Positions 1 to 5,954 are shown, counted from the first letter of the stretch. The stretch is DNA of 7,541 bases from Rubrobacteraceae bacterium (GCA_013698525.1 JACCSM010000331.1:1-7541), one strand, 5' to 3'. Notes: generated by a model from the sequence alone, not told the origin. Program-made: numbers and translations.

Positions 1-39
1 GACTACTTCGAATCGAGAGACGCGGCGGTGCCCAGATGA
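1..39 (+). CDS. 3' end of an upstream gene, probably an ECF sigma factor (partial)
   Basis: Frame 1 is open from the window edge and reads DYFESRDAAVPR before a TGA at 37-39. That stop overlaps the ATG of the anti-sigma gene as ATGA, the usual translational coupling of sigma and anti-sigma gene pairs. Twelve residues are too few to recognise a family, so the sigma identity rests only on the neighbour and the overlap. Confidence 0.45.
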   Translation, partial: DYFESRDAAVPR

Positions 40-815
40 GTGAGATGAACAAAGAACGCTTCGAAGATCTCAGAGATGCCTACGTCCTCGGCGCCCTTCC
101 TGAGGAAGAAAGGCGGAGCTTCGAGGATTACCTCGCTGCCCACCCGGAGCGGCAGGCCGAGATAGACGATCTTGTCGCCGTCGCCGGCCTGCTCGCGTTC
201 TCCCCGCACGAACAGGAGCCAACTCCGGAGCTTCGCAGCAGGGTCATGGAGGTAGTCGAGGCCGAGGCTGAGCCCCGCCGCGTCAGGCGCCGGTCCGTGT
301 TCGCAAGGATCGGAGACTATCTCGGTGTGAGAAGCCTCGCGCTCGGCGCTGCGACCCTGCTCGTGATCGGCCTGCTGTCGTGGAACGTGCTGTTGCAAGG
401 CCAGGTGCAGGACCTGCAAGGCCAGGTCGAGGACGCACAGGACCAGCGCCAGGACCTGCAAGCCCAGATCGAGGACGCACAGGACCAGCGCCAGGTCCAG
501 CAAAGCCAGACGATCGAGCTCGAGGGATCGTGGGCGGATCAGGGCGCCAATGCCGAAGTGGCCTCCATCCGCAAGAACCGGGTTATCTTGGTGGCCAAGA
601 ACATGCCTTCTGTGCCTGAGGACCAGACGTGCCAGATCTGGGTCATAAGCGGCGACGTGCCCAAACCCAGCGGACTCTTCCAGCCTGACGGAAATATGAC
701 GGCGGCGCCGGTCACGAACTCCATAACTAAGGCCGACGTGATAGCGGTGACAGTCGAGCCGGCCGGGGGCTCGAACAAGCCGACGAGCGACCCCGTACTT
801 TCGGCCGAACTCTGA
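36..815 (+). CDS. RskA-type membrane anti-sigma factor
   Basis: A 259-residue regulator expected to hold an ECF sigma factor at the inner face of the membrane and release it on an extracytoplasmic signal. Residues 1-60 resemble an anti-sigma N-terminal domain (RDAYVLGALPEEER, then FEDYLAAHPE). The zinc-type HxxxCxxC motif is absent: H36 is followed by Q40 and I43. A basic stretch (RRVRRR, 81-86) precedes one membrane segment at about 99-120, giving a cytoplasmic N terminus. Residues 121-160 are a Gln/Asp-rich coiled coil built from a near-perfect 14-residue repeat. Residues 165-259 match the RskA C-terminal domain: CQIWVISGDVPKPSGLF, then VTVEPAGGS followed by PT. The ATG at 36 is chosen because it overlaps the upstream stop; ATG 45 is an alternative and neither has a clear ribosome site. 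The partner sigma is probably the gene cut off at the left edge. Confidence 0.88.
   Translation: MSEMNKERFEDLRDAYVLGALPEEERRSFEDYLAAHPERQAEIDDLVAVAGLLAFSPHEQEPTPELRSRVMEVVEAEAEPRRVRRRSVFARIGDYLGVRSLALGAATLLVIGLLSWNVLLQGQVQDLQGQVEDAQDQRQDLQAQIEDAQDQRQVQQSQTIELEGSWADQGANAEVASIRKNRVILVAKNMPSVPEDQTCQIWVISGDVPKPSGLFQPDGNMTAAPVTNSITKADVIAVTVEPAGGSNKPTSDPVLSAEL
411..494 (+). repeat. 42-bp tandem repeat inside the anti-sigma gene
   Basis: Two head-to-tail 42-bp units (411-452 and 453-494) differ at two bases. They encode DLQGQVEDAQDQRQ and DLQAQIEDAQDQRQ, residues 126-153. Fourteen residues is exactly two heptads, so the duplication lengthens the coiled coil next to the membrane without breaking its register. 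A partial earlier unit (CAAGGCCAGGT at 396-406) suggests more than one round of expansion. Confidence 0.9.
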
Positions 816-817
816 AA

Positions 818-853
818 GCGGGATAGGGAAGGGCTCGCCCTTCCCTATCCCGC
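818..853 (+). terminator. Perfect 16-bp hairpin after the anti-sigma gene
   Basis: The arms 818-833 and 838-853 are exactly complementary around a CTCG loop, starting two bases after the stop codon. The stem is strong enough for an intrinsic terminator, but no T run follows directly; the nearest is TTTTT at 880-884. It may act as a terminator with a weak U tract or as an mRNA-stabilising 3' end. Confidence 0.65.
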
Positions 854-857
854 GCTG

Positions 858-899
858 GTCAGCACTTCAGCCAGTCAGCTTTTTGGTTGCTGAGGGCTG
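858..899 (+). repeat. 3'-end repeat, copy A, with hairpin
   Basis: GTCAGCACTTCAGC at 858-871 is one mismatch from the window consensus GTCAGCATTTCAGC. A second GTCAGC ends at 879. The segment folds as CAGCC (868-872) with GGCTG (895-899) and TCAGC (875-879) with GCTGA (889-893). It aligns along most of its length with the copy after the dodecin gene. Confidence 0.7.
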
Positions 900-995
900 T
901 GAGAGGCTACGGCTAGTCGGGTGTAATGCTCGAGTCTTACGCAGGGCGCTGTGAGAGGATTTTCACGGACATCCACGAGGCTCGTCCCTGGCCCT

Positions 996-1034
996 CGCGC
1001 CTGCGTCGAGGAGCGTTTATTTTCCGCAGGCGCG
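996..1034 (+). repeat. 10-bp inverted repeat in the dodecin promoter region
   Basis: CGCGCCTGCG (996-1005) and CGCAGGCGCG (1025-1034) are perfect inverted repeats 19 bp apart. The right arm lies in the spacer of the proposed stress promoter and ends on the first G of its GGGTAG element. It could be an operator or an upstream hairpin; which one cannot be told from the sequence. Confidence 0.5.
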
Positions 1035-1039
1035 GGTAG
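1015..1039 (+). promoter_or_regulatory. SigF/SigB-type stress promoter for the dodecin gene
   Basis: GTTT (1015-1018), 15 bases, then GGGTAG (1034-1039) fits the GTTT-N15-17-GGGTA consensus known for SigF/SigB general-stress sigma factors of mycobacteria and relatives. Transcription would begin near 1046, about 40 bases before the ATG. The PRC-barrel gene in this window has a matching element at a similar distance. The sigma factor itself is not in the window. Confidence 0.5.
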
Positions 1040-1085
1040 TAAATGTTCAGGGTAGAAGAGTGCAAGCCAGGGCGAAGGAGAGCTT

Positions 1086-1292
1086 ATGTCCGTAGGCAGA
1101 GTAACCGAACTGAGCGTCGTCTCTGAGACAGGTTTCGAGGATGCCATCAGACAAGGCGTTAGCCGTGCCACCTCCACCCTGCGCGGTGTAGAGGGGGCCT
1201 GGATCAAGGACATGAACGTCCTGATCGAGGACGGCAACGTTACGGGCTATAAGGTGAACATGGAGGTCACCTTCGTCCTGGAAGACTCATAG
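1086..1292 (+). CDS. Dodecin family small protein
   Basis: A 68-residue protein of normal dodecin length. Dodecins form hollow dodecamers in the cytoplasm, and many bind flavins in pairs for storage and protection. The fold signature is clear: VTELSVVSETGFEDAI, an Ala/Arg helix, TLRGVEG, then two strands (IKDMNVLIEDG and VTGYKVNMEVTFVLED). W39 may correspond to the flavin-stacking tryptophan, but it is followed by IK rather than the usual FE. The flavin-contacting Gln of the common YQV motif is Lys here (YKV, K56). That makes it closer to the dodecin subset without firm flavin binding, such as the calcium dodecin of Mycobacterium tuberculosis. The ribosome site AAGGAG (1075-1080) lies five bases before the ATG. 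The gene stands alone, with structured sequence on both sides. Confidence 0.88.
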   Translation: MSVGRVTELSVVSETGFEDAIRQGVSRATSTLRGVEGAWIKDMNVLIEDGNVTGYKVNMEVTFVLEDS

Positions 1293-1297
1293 AGCAG

Positions 1298-1342
1298 GTC
1301 AGCAATTCAGCTTGTCAGCTTCTTGTTTTTGCTGAGAGCTGA
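1298..1342 (+). repeat. 3'-end repeat, copy B, with hairpin
   Basis: GTCAGCAATTCAGC (1298-1311), then TT and another GTCAGC, begins five bases after the dodecin stop. TCAGCT (1307-1312) pairs with AGCTGA (1337-1342) and CAGC (1316-1319) with GCTG (1331-1334), around a T-rich loop. Against copy A, the C-G pair 872/895 is a T-A pair here (1312/1337), a compensatory change that supports the stem. Confidence 0.7.
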
Positions 1343-1360
1343 TCGCTTGTAGTCGAATAC

Positions 1361-1395
1361 GCGATTCGGAGAGGTATTGATCCTCTGCGAATCGC
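1361..1395 (+). terminator. 14-bp hairpin between the dodecin gene and uvsE
   Basis: GCGATTCGGAGAGG (1361-1374) pairs with CCTCTGCGAATCGC (1382-1395) with one mismatch and a 7-base loop. Moderately T-rich sequence follows, but no true T run. It may end the dodecin transcript or act in the leader of uvsE. The rest of the gap up to 1492 shows no clear promoter or LexA-type box. Confidence 0.45.
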
Positions 1396-1492
1396 TTTGG
1401 ATTCTGTTTAGGGGACATGCGGTCGAGGCGCTGATTGCGTACGTGGGAAGCTGAACACATCGGCCTCTTCACCGGCGTTGTATACCGGGGCC

Positions 1493-2365
1493 GTGATACG
1501 TCTCGGCTACCCGACACAGAACCTGACGATCCCGGCCAGCACGAACCGCACGCTGCGGCTCGCGAGCCTGGCAGATGTGGAGAGGGTCAGGGAACTCGTC
1601 AGGGAGAACGTCGCCGATCTGAAGATTATCTTGCGGTGGAACGCGGAGCACGGGGTCGGGCTCTTCAGGATGGGACAGAACCTGATCCCCTTCGCCTCCC
1701 ACCCGGCCTTTGCTTATGATTGGGAGGCCGAGCACGGTGAGGATCTGCGCGAGGCCGGAGAACTGGCCCGAAATCTTGGCATCCGGCTCTCGATGCATCC
1801 TGGCCAGTACATCAACCCTGGAAGCCTGAAGCCCGAGGTGGTCGAGCGTAGTTTGACCGAGTTGCGTTACGTCGCCAGGGTGTTCGACTTCCTTGGCAGC
1901 CCTGACGGCGTGGCCGTGTTGCATATGGGCGGAGCCTATGAGGACAAACAAGCGAGCGCCGCGCGCTTTGTCGAAGTGATGCGCTCTGAGGCGGGGACAC
2001 TCCGTTACCTCGCCCTAGAGAACGACGAGCGCGTGTGGACCGTGGCTGAGGTCGTCCGGACGGCCGTCGCTCTTGGCATCCCGGCGATCACGGACGCCTT
2101 TCACCACGATCTCAATCCCGGCAGTCTGACGCTGAATGAGGCGTTGGACCTCTCACTGCCTACATGGGGACATCGGAGTGTGCGTCCCAAGCTACACCTC
2201 TCCAGCCAGGACCCCGCCAAGCAGGCCGGTGCGCACGCATACTCCGTGGAAAGCAGGGACTGGCAAGCGCTGCTCGGTGCCCTTGGCAGCAGGGAGGCTG
2301 ACGTGATGGTCGAGGCAAAGGGCAAAGAGTACGCCCTTGCCCCGATGGGTGTGGAGATCGGGTAA
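1493..2365 (+). CDS. uvsE: UV damage endonuclease UvsE/UVDE
   Basis: A 290-residue TIM-barrel nuclease that nicks DNA 5' to UV photoproducts and other lesions, starting repair independent of UvrABC. The sequence closely follows the Thermus-type enzyme: [11 protein letters not shown] at the start, [62 protein letters not shown] and VMVEAKGKE. The expected metal ligands and active-site residues are present: H70, H102, H144, E176, D201, H204, K233 (the lysine carboxylated in the Thermus enzyme), H235 and E274. The GTG at 1493 is chosen because the protein then begins with the family's MIRLGYP; an in-frame TTG at 1478 adds five residues. Neither start has a good ribosome site. The CoA-binding gene follows 34 bp later on the same strand, suggesting a two-gene transcript. 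All catalytic parts look intact. Confidence 0.95.
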   Translation: MIRLGYPTQNLTIPASTNRTLRLASLADVERVRELVRENVADLKIILRWNAEHGVGLFRMGQNLIPFASHPAFAYDWEAEHGEDLREAGELARNLGIRLSMHPGQYINPGSLKPEVVERSLTELRYVARVFDFLGSPDGVAVLHMGGAYEDKQASAARFVEVMRSEAGTLRYLALENDERVWTVAEVVRTAVALGIPAITDAFHHDLNPGSLTLNEALDLSLPTWGHRSVRPKLHLSSQDPAKQAGAHAYSVESRDWQALLGALGSREADVMVEAKGKEYALAPMGVEIG

Positions 2366-2399
2366 CATCGTGGCCTGATGTCCCCGAGGAGAGAGCGAC

Positions 2400-2822
2400 A
2401 TGCACGCAAATCCTGAAATTCGAGAGATAAGAGACCTGCTGCACCGGGCGCGGACCGTGGCGGTAGTCGGGCTGTCGGACAGGCCCTACCGTACCAGCCA
2501 CGCGATCGCTGGCGCACTACAGGGCTTCGGCTTCGAGATCTTCCCCGTCAACCCAAACCTCCACAGTCCGGTCCTTGGCGAAGAGCCTTACGAATCGGTC
2601 GAAGACATCCCCACGCCTGTAGACATAGTGGACGTGTTCCGGCGCAGCGAGAAGGTTATGCCCGTGGCCGAGGACGCCGTGGCCGCCGGCGCCAAGGTAC
2701 TGTGGATGCAATCTGGCGTGATCAACGAGGAGGCGGCCGCCTACGCCGAAGAGCACGGACTCACCGTCATCATGGACCGCTGTATAAAGGTTGATTACGC
2801 GACTCTGGTGGATGTCAGATAG
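2400..2822 (+). CDS. CoA-binding Rossmann-fold protein, YccU-like
   Basis: A 140-residue cytoplasmic protein of the small CoA_binding_2 family, which resembles the CoA-binding domain of succinyl-CoA synthetase alone. The features are a Rossmann glycine turn at TVAVVGLSDRPYRTSH (19-34), FEIFPVNPN (45-53) after the second strand, DIVDVFRRSE (75-84), LWMQSGVINEEA (101-112) and the conserved MDRC with a following lysine (125-130). The physiological role of the family is poorly known. GAGGAG at 2386-2391 gives a good ribosome site eight bases before the ATG. It lies 34 bp after uvsE with no terminator between and is probably cotranscribed. The stop codon runs directly into a 3'-end repeat. Confidence 0.9.
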   Translation: MHANPEIREIRDLLHRARTVAVVGLSDRPYRTSHAIAGALQGFGFEIFPVNPNLHSPVLGEEPYESVEDIPTPVDIVDVFRRSEKVMPVAEDAVAAGAKVLWMQSGVINEEAAAYAEEHGLTVIMDRCIKVDYATLVDVR

Positions 2823-2851
2823 TTAGCATTTCAGCTTGTCAGCATTTCGGC
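2822..2851 (+). repeat. 3'-end repeat, copy C (tandem pair)
   Basis: GTTAGCATTTCAGC (2822-2835), TT, then GTCAGCATTTCGGC (2838-2851): two units each one mismatch from the consensus, 16 bp apart. The first base is the last base of the CoA-binding protein's stop codon. Confidence 0.75.
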
Positions 2852-2873
2852 TTTCGCGTGCGCCTTGGCCGAC

Positions 2874-2920
2874 CGGCTGGCAAGCCGCTCGCAAGGCGGG
2901 GGGTTGACTTGCTGACCAGC
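2874..2920. repeat. Small hairpin and inverted partial repeat before the cyclotransferase gene
   Basis: CGGCT (2874-2878) and AGCCG (2883-2887) form a short stem. Further on, the minus strand of 2904-2920 reads GCTGGTCAGCAAGTCAA and shares its first 11 bases with copy A (854-864). The gap therefore holds a forward tandem pair and an inverted relic. No convincing promoter for the downstream gene was seen. Confidence 0.4.
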
Positions 2921-2948
2921 GAAGGCTGCAGGCCGAAGCGTGCTTAGT

Positions 2949-3425
2949 ATGGGTGATGGGTCGCCGCTGCTGATGTTCTGCTACGGTACTCTGAAGCGTG
3001 GTGAGCGCAACCACGAGCGTTATTGTAGTGGTTTCCTGCGCGTCGAGGAGGCGGTGGTGCGTGGAGATGTGTACGATCTCCCATTTGGCTATCCTGCGCT
3101 GGTCGTCCCTGAAAGGTCCATCCATGCTTTCGGGACCGGCGACCCTACGAAGGACGCGCAGGAGCAGTGGCGGCTCGGCCGTGAGCCGGTACTATCGCCT
3201 GAGGGTCCGCGCGTCTTCGGTGAGATCTTCGCTTTCGATGATCCGGAGTCGCGCCTACCGGCCCTCGACTGCCTGGAAGGCTTTGATCCCGCCGATGCGT
3301 CGAGCCACTACAGGCGCGTGCTTCTACCTATCGAGACGAACGAGGGCTCGGGCCTTCTGGCGTGGGCCTACGTGGTCGAGGAATCCTCGGGAACGTACCT
3401 GCCGGGAGGCAGATGGCCGCCCTAA
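2949..3425 (+). CDS. Gamma-glutamylcyclotransferase-like (AIG2/GGCT fold) protein
   Basis: A 158-residue protein of the GGCT/AIG2-like family, whose members cyclise gamma-glutamyl groups to pyroglutamate or act on gamma-glutamyl amines. The signature CYGTLKRGERN (11-21) forms the substrate loop. It is followed by VRGDVYDLPFGYPALV, then GEIFAFDD, ALDCLEGFD with the likely catalytic glutamate E110, YRRVLLPIE and AWAYVVEE. About 30 charged residues between the Tyr-Pro strand and GEIF form an insertion not seen in the smallest members. The substrate cannot be assigned. The start is uncertain: a GTG at 2940, ATG 2949 and ATG 2973 are all in frame and none has a clear ribosome site. ATG 2949 is a compromise that keeps all conserved motifs. 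It converges on the PRC-barrel gene 36 bp away. Confidence 0.85.
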   Translation: MGDGSPLLMFCYGTLKRGERNHERYCSGFLRVEEAVVRGDVYDLPFGYPALVVPERSIHAFGTGDPTKDAQEQWRLGREPVLSPEGPRVFGEIFAFDDPESRLPALDCLEGFDPADASSHYRRVLLPIETNEGSGLLAWAYVVEESSGTYLPGGRWPP

Positions 3426-3445
3426 GGACGGTTCGCGAACCGCCC
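3426..3445. terminator. Short hairpin between convergent genes
   Basis: The 14-bp palindrome CGGTTCGCGAACCG (3429-3442) is extended by GG and CC outside one mismatch. It starts at the cyclotransferase stop codon and ends 16 bases before the PRC-barrel gene's stop. Its symmetry would let it end transcripts from both sides, but neither side has a T run. Confidence 0.5.
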
Positions 3446-3461
3446 CTACAAGCAAGCCGCT

Positions 3462-4190
3462 CTAACTGCGTGTATCCGGGGCGTCTTCTTCGATGATCTC
3501 CTCGCGTATCACGCGGCGTCGAATCTTCGTGCGTCCACCTTCCTGGAAGGTCTCGGTCTCCTCGGTCTGGCGCGTGGTCGGCACCTCCCGGGTAGCCTCA
3601 TCAGAGGAGGACCCAGTGTCACTGATGAACGGACCTCCCTCAGAGGACTCTTCCGCACCCCCGTACTCGGGTACATCTTTGGAGCTTTCGCCTTCGGCGG
3701 TCGACCCCGCGCGTTCCCCGTACTCGGGTTCTGCGGAAGAACGGGCATCGTCTGTGGAATCGTCTTCTGTCTCGTAGTCCTGTGCCTCGCGCTGCCTGTC
3801 CGCGTACTCCCCGCCTTCGCTCGTGCCTGAGTATGCACCGTAGCCACCCTCCGATGTTCCCAGGGATTCGAGGCCGAAGTGGCTGCGGATACGGTCCTCG
3901 TAGTCGGGGGTGATGTCCTCGTCGTCGTCGAAGCTCGGGGCGTTTTTTACGTGATCCTTCGACTCCGAGACCTCTATGCTCCTCTCGCCCTCGTTCACGC
4001 GGGCGATATCCATGGGGATCAGGGTGGACTTGAGGCCGAGGAACCCCATCTTGACGCCGATGTATTCTTCGCGGTCTGTCTCGTCCACGAAAAGGTCATC
4101 GACTTTCCCGATCTTCTCTCCCTGGTTGTCGTAGACTTTGTAGTCCTCGTACTTCTCCTCGAGTTCCCTCAACCTGTCTTCGCTCGCCAC
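3462..4190 (-). CDS. PRC-barrel protein with long acidic low-complexity tail
   Basis: A 242-residue soluble protein with no signal peptide or membrane segment. Residues 14-85 form a PRC-barrel: YKVYDNQGEKIGKVDDLFVD, then EYIGVKMGFLG, LIPMDIARV and ERSIEVSESKDHVKNAP. Stress-linked actinobacterial proteins often carry such a domain at the N terminus. Residues 88-215 are disordered-looking and rich in Asp, Glu, Ser and Gly, with GTSEGG and EYG motifs repeated. The last 25 residues turn basic then acidic (RTKIRRRVIREEIIEED), loosely like the C-terminal part of YsnF/DUF2382-type stress proteins but too short to assign. GGAGGAG (4194-4200) lies just before the GTG start and fixes it. A SigF/SigB-like promoter upstream suggests general stress control. 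The binding partner is unknown. Confidence 0.82.
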   Translation of the reverse strand: MASEDRLRELEEKYEDYKVYDNQGEKIGKVDDLFVDETDREEYIGVKMGFLGLKSTLIPMDIARVNEGERSIEVSESKDHVKNAPSFDDDEDITPDYEDRIRSHFGLESLGTSEGGYGAYSGTSEGGEYADRQREAQDYETEDDSTDDARSSAEPEYGERAGSTAEGESSKDVPEYGGAEESSEGGPFISDTGSSSDEATREVPTTRQTEETETFQEGGRTKIRRRVIREEIIEEDAPDTRS

Positions 4191-4230
4191 GTTCTCCTCC
4201 TAGATAAGCCTGCGGCTGTTAGTGATCTCG

Positions 4231-4257
4231 GTACCCGAGTCAGGGCCGCTGGTAAAC
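4231..4257 (-). promoter_or_regulatory. SigF/SigB-type stress promoter for the PRC-barrel gene
   Basis: On the minus strand GTTT (4257-4254), 17 bases, then GGGTAC (4236-4231) matches the GTTT-N15-17-GGGTA stress consensus. Initiation near 4224 would leave a leader of about 34 bases carrying the strong ribosome site. The -10 element lies inside the inverted repeat CTCGG-TAC-CCGAG (4227-4239), which could be an operator. Confidence 0.5.
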
Positions 4258-4275
4258 ATGGGACGCTCCGAGAGA

Positions 4276-4303
4276 ATGACGCGGGGCAGCGGCTTGCTAA
4301 ACT
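4276..4303 (+). promoter_or_regulatory. Weak candidate promoter for the sugar kinase
   Basis: ATGACG (4276-4281) and TAAACT (4298-4303), 16 bp apart, each match four of six bases of the housekeeping consensus. They lie 35 bp before the kinase start in the divergent gap. This is the best candidate there, but it is weak. Confidence 0.25.
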
Positions 4304-4337
4304 ACGGTGAACGGTGATCTGCCAGGGAGGTGGAGGC

Positions 4338-5816
4338 GTGGGATCCAGGGCATCTCAGGGCGCGAGGATTCTCTCGATAGACGTTGGCTCCTCGTCGGTG
4401 AGGGCCGAACTCTACGACGGCTCGGGTGACGGCATAGAGGGGACCGAGGTCAAGCTCGACTACGAGTTCGAGTACACCCCGGACGGCGGCGCGATCCAAG
4501 CCGCGGACGGGCTACTCGACCTCGTGGTCCGGGCCGTGGACGGTGCGCTCTCCGGGACCGGAGAGGCGGAAATCTCCGGCGTTGCCATGAGCACCTTCTG
4601 GCATTCGGTCCTCGGCCTGGACCGGGACGGGCGTCCCACGACCCCGATCCTGACCTGGGCCGACCGCCGCGCGGCAGAGTCCGTCCCGGACCTGCTCGAA
4701 CGACTGGAAGAGAGGGCTTACCATCGGCGCACGGGTTGCGTGCCCCACTCCAGCTACTGGCCCGCCAAGCTGCTGTGGTCGAGCCACGCTTTGCCCGAAG
4801 CCTTCGAGAAGACGGAGATCTGGGTCTCCCCCGCCGACTACTTCTACGCCCGTTTCTTCGGAGAGCCCTATCAGGTGGGGACGTCGATGGCTTCGGGGAC
4901 CGGCCTCTTCGATCAGAACCGGCGGCGGTGGGACCGCGAGACACTGGAGGCGCTACCCGCCGAAGAGGCCCAGCTCTCCGCCATCTCGGATGATCCGCGA
5001 AGGGGGTTGGCCGGGGAGTGGGCGAAGCGGTGGCCGGCCCTGCGGGAGACGCCCTGGCTCCCCGCGGTGGGCGACGGCGCCTGCTCCAACGTCGGGAGCG
5101 GATGCACGGGTAGTGACCGGCTCGCGATTATGGTCGGCACGAGCGGTGCGATGCGGGTGCTTTGGAAGGCGGAGTCCGTCGAGATACCCGATGGGCCCTG
5201 GTGCTACAGGGCCGACGCGGAGCGCTACGTCATGGGCGGCGCGCTCTCCGACGGTGGAAACCTGGTCGAATGGTTGCGCAATACGCTGCGTCTCCCCGTC
5301 CCGGAGGAGACCGAGAGAATGTTGTCCGATATGGAGCCAGACTCCCACGGTCTCACGCTTTTGCCGCTGCTTGCCGGGGAGCGTGGACCAGGATGGGCCG
5401 ACCGGGCCAACGGGACCGTGTCAGGACTCTCGATGAGCAGCAAGCCCGTCGAGATCCTGCGCGCCGCGATGGAGGCCGTGGCCTTCAGGTTCGCCATTAT
5501 CGCGGAGATGCTCGACATCGCTTCCCCTGCCGAGAAGGTGGTCGTCGCCAGCGGCGGAGGCCTCCTCCACTCGCCGACGTGGACCAGGATCATGGCCGAC
5601 ACACTAGGCAGACCGGTCACGCTCTCTGGTGTAAAGGAGGCTTCAAGCAGGGGCGCGGCCCTGATCGCCCTGGAAGCGCTCGGAGGGCCTGAGATCGAGA
5701 CCTCAGAAGCACCACTCGGCGAGACCTTCGAGCCCGACCCGGGAAGGCACGAAATCTACATGAAGGCCCTCGACCGCCAGCGCAGGCTTTATGACGCCGT
5801 GCTCGGCGGATCGTAG
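4338..5816 (+). CDS. FGGY-family carbohydrate kinase, gluconokinase-like
   Basis: A 492-residue cytoplasmic kinase that transfers phosphate from ATP to a sugar or sugar acid. The N-terminal FGGY domain starts with the phosphate loop ILSIDVGSSSVRAELYD (11-27), then AMSTFWHSVLGLDRDGRP and ILTWADRRA. The probable catalytic base is D246 in AVGDGACSNVGSGC. The C-terminal domain has MVGTSGAMR, MGGALSDGGNLVEWLRNTL, LLAGERGPGW (about 343-353) and the nucleotide-binding VASGGGLLHSPTW. These features favour the gluconokinase-like branch over glycerol or xylulose kinase, but the substrate is inferred. The GTG at 4338 is chosen because GGGAGG (4325-4330) sits seven bases before it; an in-frame GTG at 4314 would add a glycine-rich extension. 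No transporter or sugar regulator lies beside it in the window. It converges on citrate synthase. Confidence 0.88.
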   Translation: MGSRASQGARILSIDVGSSSVRAELYDGSGDGIEGTEVKLDYEFEYTPDGGAIQAADGLLDLVVRAVDGALSGTGEAEISGVAMSTFWHSVLGLDRDGRPTTPILTWADRRAAESVPDLLERLEERAYHRRTGCVPHSSYWPAKLLWSSHALPEAFEKTEIWVSPADYFYARFFGEPYQVGTSMASGTGLFDQNRRRWDRETLEALPAEEAQLSAISDDPRRGLAGEWAKRWPALRETPWLPAVGDGACSNVGSGCTGSDRLAIMVGTSGAMRVLWKAESVEIPDGPWCYRADAERYVMGGALSDGGNLVEWLRNTLRLPVPEETERMLSDMEPDSHGLTLLPLLAGERGPGWADRANGTVSGLSMSSKPVEILRAAMEAVAFRFAIIAEMLDIASPAEKVVVASGGGLLHSPTWTRIMADTLGRPVTLSGVKEASSRGAALIALEALGGPEIETSEAPLGETFEPDPGRHEIYMKALDRQRRLYDAVLGGS

Positions 5817-5875
5817 ATAGCACTTCAGCGCTTCAGCACGCTTCGGCTGACGCCTTCGCTTGTCAGCATTTCAGC
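5816..5875 (+). repeat. 3'-end repeat, copy D
   Basis: A degenerate unit, GATAGCACTTCAGC, starts at the last base of the kinase stop codon. An exact consensus GTCAGCATTTCAGC follows at 5862-5875, within GCTTGTCAGCATTTCAGC (5858-5875). That 18-mer recurs inverted at 5981-5998. Confidence 0.8.
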
Positions 5876-5954
5876 TGGTCGTTGGCAGTGACGCTCGTCT
5901 GCGATCACGGGGCCAGAGTACAAGCGGCAACGGTTGCGATGAACGGGCAGAGCG

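Noticed and set aside
3..503. Minus-strand open frame of 166 residues opposite the anti-sigma gene
   Set aside because: Its Leu/Val-rich repeats are only the antisense of the 42-bp coding repeat, and the plus-strand protein has clear RskA features.
875..1237. Minus-strand open frame over the dodecin gene and its leader
   Set aside because: It overlaps the well-supported dodecin gene and its promoter region and resembles no family.
3879..4310. Plus-strand open frame of 143 residues across the PRC-barrel gene start
   Set aside because: It runs antisense to the PRC-barrel domain, has Val/Leu/Asp-biased composition and no ribosome site.
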